Both the position numbers and the translations under genes were made by a program. A stretch of 14,185 nucleotides of DNA from Hungateiclostridiaceae bacterium UBA1305 (GTDB lineage: Bacteria; Bacillota; Clostridia; Acetivibrionales; DTU013): positions 1-14,185 of the forward strand of contig DBTX01000046.1 of NCBI GenBank assembly GCA_002307275.1. The letters run 5' to 3'. How positions within the stretch are numbered: the stretch's first letter is position 1; each line of letters opens with the position of its first letter. The notes beneath the pieces are model-generated. The model had not been told where the DNA came from. It saw only the letters and a program-made list of their open reading frames with translations, and ran no database searches. Positions 8,101 through 14,185 of the stretch are shown piece after piece.

Positions 8101-8106
8101 TCCTCC
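8101..8106 (-). promoter_or_regulatory. AGGAGG ribosome site that fixes a TTG start for the LplB-type permease
   Basis: A perfect AGGAGG on the minus strand lies 7 bases before TTG at 8094-8092. A short palindrome (TATAAG-A-CTTATA, 8107-8119) abuts it and could affect access to the site. Confidence 0.7.
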
Positions 8107-8157
8107 TATAAGACTTATACGTTTCCAGACTGTAATCCGCTCAAATGGCCCGATGAT

Positions 8158-8508
8158 TTAATGATTGGAAATATACTCTTTCAAGTCGAAAACCGACTCC
8201 ATCCGTGCCCACCATTCCCCATCTCCGGCTTCCTTCACAGGCACCTGGAATTTACGCATAAGGCTGTCCCACTCTATTTCTTTTTCGTCTGCCGCGGTAT
8301 TCTGCAAGCTCCGCCGCAGATCAAAACCGTCATCGGCTTCTATCAACATAAATAACCTGTCGCCCAGTATAAATATCCTGTCGCTTATAATCCCGCTTTT
8401 CTTCAAGCCCTCCACCACTTCAGGCCATATTTCTCTGTGATAGCTTTTGTATTCCGATATTAGTTCAGGATCCTTTTTCAAATCGATAGTATATGCATAT
8501 GCTTTCAT
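8158..8508 (-). CDS. L-rhamnose/L-fucose mutarotase family protein (RhaM, COG3254)
   Basis: A 116-residue protein of the RhaM/DUF718 ferredoxin-like fold family, of normal length. It interconverts alpha and beta pyranose anomers of 6-deoxyhexoses in the cytoplasm. Visible family features are the 'EYKSYHREIWPEV' segment (Tyr20 and His24 correspond to the conserved catalytic pair), a central 'IFILGDRLFMLIEADDGF' strand pair, and the C-terminal 'WWARMESVFDL' at about 99-109. The 'YAYTIDLK...FQVP' flavour resembles the subgroup found beside non-phosphorylating L-fucose genes in other bacteria, where it acts as an L-fucose mutarotase; that subgroup assignment is from memory. It starts 12 bases after the short-chain dehydrogenase gene with AAAGGA upstream of the ATG. 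It is the best single clue to the substrate, since it points to L-fucose or L-rhamnose, but L-lyxose-like sugars are possible. Confidence 0.9.
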   Translation of the reverse strand: MKAYAYTIDLKKDPELISEYKSYHREIWPEVVEGLKKSGIISDRIFILGDRLFMLIEADDGFDLRRSLQNTAADEKEIEWDSLMRKFQVPVKEAGDGEWWARMESVFDLKEYISNH

Positions 8509-8520
8509 ACTTTTTCCTTT

Positions 8521-9279
8521 CTACCAGCAACAGAACCCTCCGTCGACAAGGATGTCGCTTCCGGTTGTAAATGATGACGCATCACTTGCCAGATATACCA
8601 CGGCGCCCTGAAGATCTTCGGGTTTTCCGATTCTTTTAAGCGGTACCCTTTCGATCCAGCTTCGACGTTGAACAGCCTGTGTCAGGCCCGTATCTATATA
8701 TCCGGGGCTTATACTATTCACCCTTACATTGTGAATTCCCCATTCCGCCGCCAGCGATTTGGTCAAATGAATCACTCCAGCCTTGGATGCGCTGTACGCG
8801 CAGTGGTACTGCGGTTCGGGGATGATATGCCCGGCCATTGACCCTGTATTGATAATGGAACCTGCTTTTTTGGCGACCATTACCATGCCTGCCGCTTTTG
8901 CGGTGAGATATATGCCGGTCAGATTGATATCAATGACTTTCTTCCACTCTTCAAGTGACATTTCCTGTGTATTCTTGTTGATGCATATGCCTGCGTTGTT
9001 GAAGGCAATGTCAACTGTCCCAAATTCCGACAGTATCTTCACCATCATACTTTGTACATCCGAATACTCCGAAACATCCGCCCCGACAGCGAGGGTACGG
9101 GTACCGAAGGCCGCGATCTCTTCGGCAGCCGCTTGCGCCGGTTCCATATCCCTGTCTATTATCGCAATGTCGGCGCCGGCTTGGGCAAGAGCTATTGCGG
9201 CATATTTTCCAATTCCCCTTGCTCCCCCTGTAACAAACGCTTTCTTGCCATCCAGTCTGAACCTGTCAAAAATATTCAT
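8521..9279 (-). CDS. Short-chain dehydrogenase/reductase (SDR), NAD-type, sugar or polyol substrate
   Basis: A 252-residue classical SDR with Rossmann fold. Motifs in order: cofactor loop TGGARGIG at residues 17-24; Asp42 at the end of the second strand, which favours NAD(H) over NADP(H); NNAGI at 94-98; Asn119; catalytic Ser147; Tyr162-x3-Lys166; and 'SPGYIDT' after the active site. The C-terminus ends 'VDGGFCCW'. The ATG at 9279 is preceded by GGAGGAG at 8 bases; an upstream in-frame ATG would start inside the spacer without a ribosome site. The gene lies 62 bases after the zinc dehydrogenase and 12 before the mutarotase. Known relatives beside such mutarotases oxidise L-fucose or 2-keto-3-deoxy-L-fuconate, so either role is plausible. 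Gluconate 5-dehydrogenase-like activity is an alternative that sequence alone cannot exclude. Confidence 0.92.
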   Translation of the reverse strand: MNIFDRFRLDGKKAFVTGGARGIGKYAAIALAQAGADIAIIDRDMEPAQAAAEEIAAFGTRTLAVGADVSEYSDVQSMMVKILSEFGTVDIAFNNAGICINKNTQEMSLEEWKKVIDINLTGIYLTAKAAGMVMVAKKAGSIINTGSMAGHIIPEPQYHCAYSASKAGVIHLTKSLAAEWGIHNVRVNSISPGYIDTGLTQAVQRRSWIERVPLKRIGKPEDLQGAVVYLASDASSFTTGSDILVDGGFCCW

Positions 9280-9341
9280 AATTCTTTCTCCTCCTCTATA
9301 CTTATTCCTTTCAGCAGCATAATTAACAACCAGCCGAAAAA

Positions 9342-10370
9342 TCATTCAGGAGTCACTATAATCTCCAAGCCCTCCCCTTTTGCAAGCAGAGCTATCCCTT
9401 CATTTATTTTTGATAAAGGCATAATATGGGTAATCAGCTTTTCAAGATCCAAGACGCCCTTTTCCAAAATCTGCACGGCCTCGGGAAAGGTCGATCTTGC
9501 TATCCATGATCCCAGCAGTTGTATTTCCTTTAATACGATTTGATGCTGTATAATTTTCGGCTCCGCCCTGGTATTGAACCCGAACAGCAAGACCTTTCCC
9601 CCTTTGCGCACGGCCCTTATGCCATCCTCTACCCGGGATCCCACCACGTCAATTACAATATCGACGCCGATACCGGTCACCGACTTAACAAATTCCGCCG
9701 GATCCTTATCATTCGGATTAACCGTGAAATCCGCGCCGCATTTTTCGGCATACTCGCGTCTTTTCCCGGAAGGCTCCGATACAATTATGGGAGTCGCGCC
9801 GGAAGCCTTCAACATCTGCACGTATATCAGGGCTATAGGCCCTGCGCCTATTACAAAGGCGCTCTGTCCGGGAATAACACCTAATTTATGTATGCCATTG
9901 ACGACGCAAGCCAGAGGTTCTGCAAAAACGGCGATATTCGTTTCAAGCCTGTCGGAAATCTTATGAGCCACCTTTTCAGTAATCTTCACATATCGTGTAA
10001 AGCCTCCGTTCCTGTTCACGCCTATCGATATCTGGTTTTCGCAATGATTGGTGAGTCCCTTAAGGCAGTACCTGCAAACTCCGCAGTAATCATTGGGCTC
10101 AACCACCGCCCTGTCTCCCTTTTTCAGTGTTCTGACCGATTCCCCGGCATCCACAATTTTTCCAACGATTTCATGTCCCATGATAAGGCCCGGTTCCACA
10201 TCAAACCCGGCGGGAGGCACTTCAAGTATATGCACGTCAGTGCCGCATATACTGCACGCCTCCACCTCCAGCAGCACTTCATCGCCGTTGCTTATAACCG
10301 GCACATCAACCTCTTCTACGGCAAGTACCCCATTTCCCTTAAAAACAGCGGCCTTCATTTTCCTATCCAT
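9342..10370 (-). CDS. Zinc-dependent medium-chain alcohol/polyol dehydrogenase (MDR)
   Basis: A 342-residue MDR of sorbitol/threonine dehydrogenase type. Catalytic zinc ligands: Cys42 (CSICGTD) and the GHE pair His66-Glu67. The structural zinc lobe has all four cysteines (Cys96, 99, 102, 110). The NAD-binding Rossmann turn is GAGPIA at 175-180. Length is normal. The ATG at 10370 is chosen because GGAGGAG lies about 10 bases upstream; longer readings run back into the lipoyl-domain gene in another frame. The gap to that gene is 22 bases. The family oxidises a secondary hydroxyl of a sugar, polyol or sugar acid to a ketone. Its place directly after the lipoyl domain suggests it makes the keto substrate, or works next to the E1 step. 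Exact substrate unknown. Confidence 0.93.
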   Translation of the reverse strand: MDRKMKAAVFKGNGVLAVEEVDVPVISNGDEVLLEVEACSICGTDVHILEVPPAGFDVEPGLIMGHEIVGKIVDAGESVRTLKKGDRAVVEPNDYCGVCRYCLKGLTNHCENQISIGVNRNGGFTRYVKITEKVAHKISDRLETNIAVFAEPLACVVNGIHKLGVIPGQSAFVIGAGPIALIYVQMLKASGATPIIVSEPSGKRREYAEKCGADFTVNPNDKDPAEFVKSVTGIGVDIVIDVVGSRVEDGIRAVRKGGKVLLFGFNTRAEPKIIQHQIVLKEIQLLGSWIARSTFPEAVQILEKGVLDLEKLITHIMPLSKINEGIALLAKGEGLEIIVTPE

Positions 10371-10392
10371 AATCTCAACACTCCTCCGCGAT

Positions 10393-10635
10393 TCAACGTT
10401 CCTTTTCAATAATGCAAATCGGCGCAAGAACCTCTTTTTCTTCCTCCTCATGCACAAGGATTCTTGAAATATGTCCATCGCAGGGAGATTCCACATCGCT
10501 TGTAATTTTATCTGTTTCAACCTTGCAAATTACTTCGCCCTTTTTTACAGGCTCTCCCTCCTTTTTGCACCAGGTTGTCAATATTCCGCTGGACATTGTC
10601 AATCCCAACTTTGGCATCAGAACTGTTTCCATCAT
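10393..10635 (-). CDS. Stand-alone lipoyl (biotin/lipoyl-attachment) domain protein
   Basis: An 80-residue protein that is just one lipoyl domain. It opens with the usual 'METVLMPKLGLTMSSG', has the 'KKEGEPVKKGEVICKVE' hairpin, then E-T-D-K43-I-T, where Lys43 is the predicted lipoylation site, and the symmetric 'SPCDGHISRI' half. It stops right after the domain: there is no linker, no subunit-binding domain and no E2 acyltransferase domain. A GAGAGGAG ribosome site lies about 10 bases before the first ATG. The gene follows E1 beta after 32 bases and precedes the zinc dehydrogenase by 22, so it is almost certainly the swinging arm for this E1. A biotin carrier is less likely, because the motif is TDK rather than MKM. 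The acyl acceptor enzyme is not in the window. Confidence 0.93.
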   Translation of the reverse strand: MMETVLMPKLGLTMSSGILTTWCKKEGEPVKKGEVICKVETDKITSDVESPCDGHISRILVHEEEEKEVLAPICIIEKER

Positions 10636-10667
10636 TCTTTGTGATCTCCTCTCATGTGCAATCTATC

Positions 10668-11660
10668 CTACCGTTTTGTGTCTTTTCCAAGCATCGCCTT
10701 AACCGTCCGTACGACATCTTCCGTCTGCGGCAGGACATAATTCTCCAGATCCGGGCTGAACGGCACAGGTACTTCCTTTGCTCCGAGCCTTTTCAACGGA
10801 GCGACAAGATAATCCATGGCCTGTTCCGCTATTACCGCGGCAACCTCTGCCATTACGCTGCACGTAAGCCATGTCTCTTGAAAGCATAATGCCCTGCCTG
10901 TCTTTTTTACAGAATTTACTATGGTTTCGCTGTCAAGCGGCTTAATGGTTCTCAAATCCACAATTTCCGCGCTGATTCCATCCTTCTCCAGTATTTTTGC
11001 GGCTTCCAGCGCTTTCTTAACCATATAGGAATACGTTATGATCGATATGTCCTTACCCTGCTTTTTAATATCAGCTTTTCCGATAGGAAGCACAAAATCA
11101 GCTTCATCCGGCACTTCGCCCTTATCGTCATAGAGTCTTTTATGTTCAAAGAACAATACCGGATTATTATCCCTTATAGAAGCCTTCAACAGGCCTTTTG
11201 CGTCTGCCGGAGTTGAAGGTATCACAACCTTCAATCCGGGTACGAATGCAAACCACGATTCCCACATATGCGAATGTTGGGCGGCAGCCTGCACATACCC
11301 GCCTTCAGCCAGTCTGACAACCATCGGGAGCTTTATTGCACCGCCGGACATATACCGCATATTCGCAGCCTGATTACAAATCTGGTCGGTCGCTATGGTC
11401 ACCCAGTCCGCAAACTGAACCTCGGCGATCGGTCTCATGCCCGTAGCGGCAGCTCCGACCGCCGCTCCCACATATCCGGCTTCGGATATGGGCATATCAA
11501 GAATCCTGTCCCCTCCAAATTCCTCGAACATTCCCTTTGTGACTCCGAAAGCATTCCCATAGGCGCCTACATCCAGGCCCATCAATATTACTTTATCATC
11601 CTTTCTCATTTCCTCGCTCATGGCATCTCTTAATGCCTTTGCAAATGTCATCCTGCTCAT
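10668..11660 (-). CDS. Thiamine-diphosphate dehydrogenase E1 component, beta subunit (AcoB/PdhB-like)
   Basis: A 330-residue protein that joins the transketolase-type pyrimidine-binding domain (about 4-180) to the transketolase C-terminal domain (about 195-320). Visible motifs: 'GLDVGAYGNAFGVTKG' near 28-43, 'PISEAG' with the cofactor-activating Glu60, 'NQAANMRYM', the active-site 'AQHSH' with His129, 'VIPSTPADAKGLL' and 'VPVPFSPDLE'. Overall it most resembles acetoin dehydrogenase or branched-chain E1 beta subunits. With the alpha subunit it would form the alpha2-beta2 enzyme that makes a ThDP-bound carbanion and transfers the acyl group to lipoamide. A strong GGAGGGAGG site lies 9 bases before the ATG. 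The gap from the alpha gene is 33 bases and the lipoyl domain follows. The carbon substrate is unlikely to be simple pyruvate given the neighbours, but this is inferred. Confidence 0.94.
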   Translation of the reverse strand: MSRMTFAKALRDAMSEEMRKDDKVILMGLDVGAYGNAFGVTKGMFEEFGGDRILDMPISEAGYVGAAVGAAATGMRPIAEVQFADWVTIATDQICNQAANMRYMSGGAIKLPMVVRLAEGGYVQAAAQHSHMWESWFAFVPGLKVVIPSTPADAKGLLKASIRDNNPVLFFEHKRLYDDKGEVPDEADFVLPIGKADIKKQGKDISIITYSYMVKKALEAAKILEKDGISAEIVDLRTIKPLDSETIVNSVKKTGRALCFQETWLTCSVMAEVAAVIAEQAMDYLVAPLKRLGAKEVPVPFSPDLENYVLPQTEDVVRTVKAMLGKDTKR

Positions 11661-11693
11661 TGAAACAATCCTCCCTCCTATAAATCGACCCGT

Positions 11694-12650
11694 TTATTCC
11701 GCCAGAACGTCGTCCAGCGCGCTTTCAATTTCCGGAAGTTTGCTATTTCTTCCGTATTCTACTGCGTCATCCAATTCACGCACAATTTCCTTCTCAATAT
11801 TCACAATCTCATCCGGCGACAGTATTCCTTCATTCAGAAGAACTGTCTCGAATTTTTTGATGGGACATTTTTTCTTCCATTCCATCACTTCTTCCGGAGG
11901 CCTGTACGTATCATTTTCCGCGTTATGGTGCGTTCCCCATCTGTATGTCCTGCATTCTATCAAAGTCGGGCCTTTGCCTTCTCTTGCCCTCTCAACCGCC
12001 TCTTTTACACAGCAATAGACTTCCATTACATCATTTCCGTCTATTGTTTTCCCCGGTATTGCATATGCCGCAGCCCTATCGGCAATATTCTCCACCTTGC
12101 GCACCCTGCTTTGTCTTGTTCCAACCCCGTAGAGGTTGTTTTCGCACATGTATATGCACGGAAGATTAAACGCGGACGCAATATTGATCGCTTCATGAAA
12201 AGACCCCTGGTTGCTTGCGGCATCGCCGAAAAAGCACACGGCAACTCTCTTATTCCCCTGAAGTTTCGAGCTCAATGCAGCTCCGGTAGCGATCGGTATA
12301 CCCGCGCCGACTATTCCGTTAGCTCCCAGTACGCCGTACTCAAGCGAAGCCAGATGCATGGAACCCCCTTTCGCCTTGTTATATCCCGTGACCTTTCCCA
12401 TCAGTTCCGCCATCATCCTGTCGAGCTTCAGCCCCTTTGCGATAACATGCCCGTGTCCTCTGTGTGTACTGGTTATATAATCATCCCTGTTCAAAGCCGA
12501 ACAGGTTCCTACTGCAACGGCCTCCTGTCCCGTATATAGATGATAAAAGCCATACAGTTCGCCTTTTCTTACCAGCTCGTTGACTTTGTCTTCAAAAAGA
12601 CGGATTTTCAACATATCTCTGTACATTTTAATTTCTAGATCCCTATCCAT
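11694..12650 (-). CDS. Thiamine-diphosphate dehydrogenase E1 component, alpha subunit (AcoA/PdhA-like)
   Basis: A 318-residue E1 alpha subunit that binds ThDP-Mg at the interface with the beta subunit. Motifs in order: 'YTGQEAVAVG' near 39-48, 'STHRGHGH' at 61-68, 'KGGSMHL' at 95-101, 'GANGIVGAGIPIATGAA' near 109-125, and the ThDP fold from GDAA (142-145) to the closing NN at 171-172. Two positions differ from what I expect of the family. The usual G-D-G-[AS] reads G-D-A-A, and the phosphorylation-loop region, usually T-Y-R-x-x-G-H-S-x-x-D, reads TYRWGTHHNAEND (235-247). The rest is intact, so it is probably active. GGAAGGAG lies 7 bases before the ATG, and the gap after the isomerase gene is 25 bases. 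Acetoin dehydrogenase alpha is the closest general match; the loop changes hint at a different, larger substrate. Confidence 0.94.
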   Translation of the reverse strand: MDRDLEIKMYRDMLKIRLFEDKVNELVRKGELYGFYHLYTGQEAVAVGTCSALNRDDYITSTHRGHGHVIAKGLKLDRMMAELMGKVTGYNKAKGGSMHLASLEYGVLGANGIVGAGIPIATGAALSSKLQGNKRVAVCFFGDAASNQGSFHEAINIASAFNLPCIYMCENNLYGVGTRQSRVRKVENIADRAAAYAIPGKTIDGNDVMEVYCCVKEAVERAREGKGPTLIECRTYRWGTHHNAENDTYRPPEEVMEWKKKCPIKKFETVLLNEGILSPDEIVNIEKEIVRELDDAVEYGRNSKLPEIESALDDVLAE

Positions 12651-12675
12651 AAAAATTCTCCTTCCGGTCTTTTCA

Positions 12676-13518
12676 TCAAATAGTTTTTAGTATTTTCTTT
12701 GTCTTTTCCAAAGCAGTCCTTATTGCGACATCCGGCGGCAATTTCCAGTATTCCGGCCTAAAAAGCTCAATAGACGCAATCCTGCCGAAACCTTTTTCTT
12801 TTAATATGCTCAGCAGAGGCACGAGCGGAATGATACCGTCACCGGGCCAAACCCTGTGCTCCAGTTGCAGATTTTCAAAGGGTACACCGCCTTCGCAATC
12901 GTCAATATGGAAAACAAATATTTTTGCCGGATCTATTTCCCTGATGATGTCAATGTCCTTTAACCCGTTGTATAGGAATAGGTTAAAGGCATCAATCACC
13001 AAACCGACGCTGTCCCTGTCAACTTTTTGCACAATATCCCAGGCGGTTTCTATATCCCTTACCGCGCAAGCTTTGAACCCCACGGGCTCGAAAGCGATTT
13101 TTACATTGTATTCCTCCGAAATATCGGCTAATCTGTTCAGTACGGCGGCAGAATCCGCCTCGATATCACTTTTACTGCTGTTTTGAACTGCATTTTTCCT
13201 GAAAGAAGGCACAACTATTAAAAAAGGGTTATTTATCTTTTCCGCCATACTGCAAGCCCATTTGGTCTTCTCCTCCACTTTCAGGAACCCCGCGCGGTCA
13301 CAAAAATTGATTTCTTCTATCGCATTCAGCGCATACGGTTTTAGTCTGCTGTTTGAAAAAAAGAATTTCAGGTCATTGATACTATTGCTTGTCAAATAAT
13401 TTTCGAGCATGTCCAGTCTGATTTCGATATAGTCGTATCCGTACTTCTCCGTTAATGCCAGATCGGTTTTCAGATCGGACCTTTTCATAGCCGTTGCTTC
13501 ATTGTACCCGATTTTCAC
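12676..13518 (-). CDS. IolI-like sugar/inosose isomerase (xylose isomerase-like TIM barrel)
   Basis: A 280-residue TIM-barrel isomerase/epimerase. Its N-terminus (KIGYNEATAM...LALTEKYGYDYIEIRLDML) and C-terminus (HRVWPGDG..., ELFRPEYWKL) closely resemble Bacillus IolI, which isomerises 2-keto-myo-inositol to 1-keto-D-chiro-inositol. The four metal ligands have IolI-like spacing: Glu144 (AFEPVG), Asp176 (LVIDAF), His204 (FHIDD) and Glu251 (SIELF). The family's usual D-x-x-H substrate-contact His is replaced: the motif is D176-A-F-N179. The start is GTG at 13518-13516, set by GGAAGGAAGGG ending 9 bases upstream; an upstream ATG would overlap the preceding gene and lacks a ribosome site. No other inositol genes (iolB, C, D, E, G) are in the window, so it probably moves a keto group on a different sugar intermediate. 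Confidence 0.9.
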   Translation of the reverse strand: MKIGYNEATAMKRSDLKTDLALTEKYGYDYIEIRLDMLENYLTSNSINDLKFFFSNSRLKPYALNAIEEINFCDRAGFLKVEEKTKWACSMAEKINNPFLIVVPSFRKNAVQNSSKSDIEADSAAVLNRLADISEEYNVKIAFEPVGFKACAVRDIETAWDIVQKVDRDSVGLVIDAFNLFLYNGLKDIDIIREIDPAKIFVFHIDDCEGGVPFENLQLEHRVWPGDGIIPLVPLLSILKEKGFGRIASIELFRPEYWKLPPDVAIRTALEKTKKILKTI

Positions 13519-13527
13519 TTCATCGTT

Positions 13528-13538
13528 CCCTTCCTTCC
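13528..13538 (-). promoter_or_regulatory. Ribosome binding site deciding the GTG start of the IolI-like gene
   Basis: The minus strand reads GGAAGGAAGGG, 9 bases before GTG at 13518-13516. It places the start where the protein aligns with the IolI N-terminus (M-K-[IL]-x-x-N-E-A-T) and removes 24 unsupported residues of the longer reading. Confidence 0.75.
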
Positions 13539-13555
13539 GCATCGAACACATAATA

Positions 13556-14185
13556 TTATTCAGAAACCCGCCCGTAATTCTCCATATCAAATTCGCTAAA
13601 TCCCAGCTTAAAGGCGGGCGAATCAGGGTGCAACCTGAAATCTTTATTTTCGAAGCTTATGAACATGGGATCTGCGACCAGGGAATGCCCGTCCATCCCG
13701 ATATTTTGCCATTCCTTGAAGCTATAGTCTTTTTGCCTGTTTTCCTCAAACGGTCTGAATATGACATTGGCTTTAAATTCTCCGGCATAATTGTAATACA
13801 AGTTATAATCCCATATTTTGAGCCAGGGCCCTTTCATTGGAGGGCCTGCAAATCTCAGCATTTTGTTGCTCGATTTGCCGTTATTGAAAATTGCATCGAA
13901 TCCATTCAGGCCTCCCCAGTCCATACTGTTAATTTTCGAATCATCATCGTTATTGCTTATTACAATGATATTTCTGGTGAAGCAATCATTGTTGTTCTCA
14001 TAACCTACATTAAAACCGGGCGGATCGACCGGATTAATAATAATATTGTTTTCAACAAGCCGGTAGTCCCCTTCACGAGCCTTAATACCGCAGCCTATGC
14101 AAAGGTTGTTATAAACATGATAATTTGACGAACCATCATCCAGTACCGGTCCCCACCATGTATAATCCTCAAACCGGTTATATCT
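13556..14185 (-). CDS. Right-handed beta-helix glycoside hydrolase, GH141-like; C-terminal part, enters from beyond the window
   Basis: The minus-strand frame is open from the window edge to a stop at 13558-13556, giving the last 209 residues. Sequence features are those of parallel beta-helix rungs: repeated N-N-[IL] turns (YHVYNNLCIG, RLVENNIIINP), a 'WWGPVLDDGSSNY' segment that fits an acidic active-site strand, and the common C-terminal closing motif 'SLVADPMFI...FRLHPDSPAFKLGF'. These match the C-terminal half of GH141-type proteins, a family that includes alpha-L-fucosidases active on plant cell-wall glycans. An internal ATG at 13924 is not the real start, since the helix pattern continues upstream of it. 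The isomerase gene follows 37 bases downstream. Fold confidence is high; the GH141 assignment is moderate, and signal peptide status cannot be judged because the N-terminus is missing. Confidence 0.78.
   Translation of the reverse strand, partial: RYNRFEDYTWWGPVLDDGSSNYHVYNNLCIGCGIKAREGDYRLVENNIIINPVDPPGFNVGYENNNDCFTRNIIVISNNDDDSKINSMDWGGLNGFDAIFNNGKSSNKMLRFAGPPMKGPWLKIWDYNLYYNYAGEFKANVIFRPFEENRQKDYSFKEWQNIGMDGHSLVADPMFISFENKDFRLHPDSPAFKLGFSEFDMENYGRVSE

Noticed and set aside
8095..8157. Promoter ahead of the LplB-type permease (TTGAGC and TATAAG)
   Set aside because: The spacing is 19 bases and the -10 box would overlap the ribosome site region, so the match is weak.
8783..9322. Long plus-strand open frame opposite the SDR gene (179 codons)
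   Set aside because: It lies wholly over a gene with clear family motifs, has no recognisable protein features, and is a mirror of the coding strand's codon pattern.
10371..10520. A 50-residue N-terminal extension of the zinc dehydrogenase
   Set aside because: It overlaps the lipoyl-domain gene in another frame, and the ATG at 10370 has GGAGGAG at proper distance and gives the normal family length.
11925..12539. Plus-strand open frame of 204 codons opposite E1 alpha
   Set aside because: It is antisense to a well-supported gene, with no domain or ribosome site evidence.
13502..14128. Plus-strand open frame of 208 codons at the right edge
   Set aside because: The minus strand encodes a coherent beta-helix protein over the same bases; the plus frame shows no family features.

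Overview
The window is one co-oriented gene cluster on the minus strand. Transcription runs from high to low coordinates, gaps between genes are mostly 12-97 bases, and no convincing gene lies on the plus strand. The gene content points to a plant-glycan-degrading member of the Bacillota, probably a clostridium or a Paenibacillus-like organism. The reasons are an LplA/LplB/LplC-type oligosaccharide ABC importer without its own ATPase, a membrane-anchored Cache/AraC sensor-regulator, strong AGGAGG-type ribosome binding sites, several TTG or GTG starts, and AT-rich DNA. The species cannot be named from the sequence.

Layout in the direction of transcription: (1) 14185-13556, the C-terminal part of a right-handed beta-helix protein that resembles GH141-type glycosidases; (2) 13518-12676, an IolI-like TIM-barrel sugar/inosose isomerase; (3) 12650-11694 and 11660-10668, the alpha and beta subunits of a thiamine-diphosphate 2-oxoacid/acetoin dehydrogenase-type E1; (4) 10635-10393, a free-standing 80-residue lipoyl domain; (5) 10370-9342, a zinc-dependent medium-chain dehydrogenase; (6) 9279-8521, an NAD-type short-chain dehydrogenase; (7) 8508-8158, a RhaM/COG3254 mutarotase for 6-deoxyhexoses; (8) 8094-7120 and 7092-6190, two ABC permeases, then 5988-4276, the lipoprotein binding protein; (9) 4178-2940, a thioredoxin-CcdA/DsbD-like membrane protein, with a 102-residue unknown protein at 2921-2613; (10) 2562-241, the Cache/AraC regulator; (11) 212-1, the N-terminus of a second GH141-like beta-helix protein.

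The parts can be read together as follows. The regulator senses a saccharide outside the cell and the importer brings it in. The beta-helix enzymes, at least one of which shows no signal peptide, release a monosaccharide in the cytoplasm. The mutarotase suggests that sugar is L-fucose or L-rhamnose. Two dehydrogenases and an IolI-like isomerase then make keto or diketo intermediates. The E1 pair plus the orphan lipoyl domain would cleave a C-C bond oxidatively to give an acyl-thioester. An E1 pair with a stand-alone lipoyl domain, no E2 acyltransferase and no E3, placed between sugar dehydrogenases and a sugar isomerase, does not match the standard phosphorylative or fuconate-dehydratase routes. 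It is the most interesting candidate here for an undescribed catabolic system. The chemistry is inferred. The gene families are well supported by motifs.

The regulatory content is modest. There is a plausible sigma-A-like promoter at 6084-6112 ahead of the binding-protein gene, a long hairpin at 4214-4266 between the binding protein and the DsbD-like gene, and a few palindromes. No tRNA, rRNA, CRISPR array, insertion sequence or canonical rho-independent terminator was seen.
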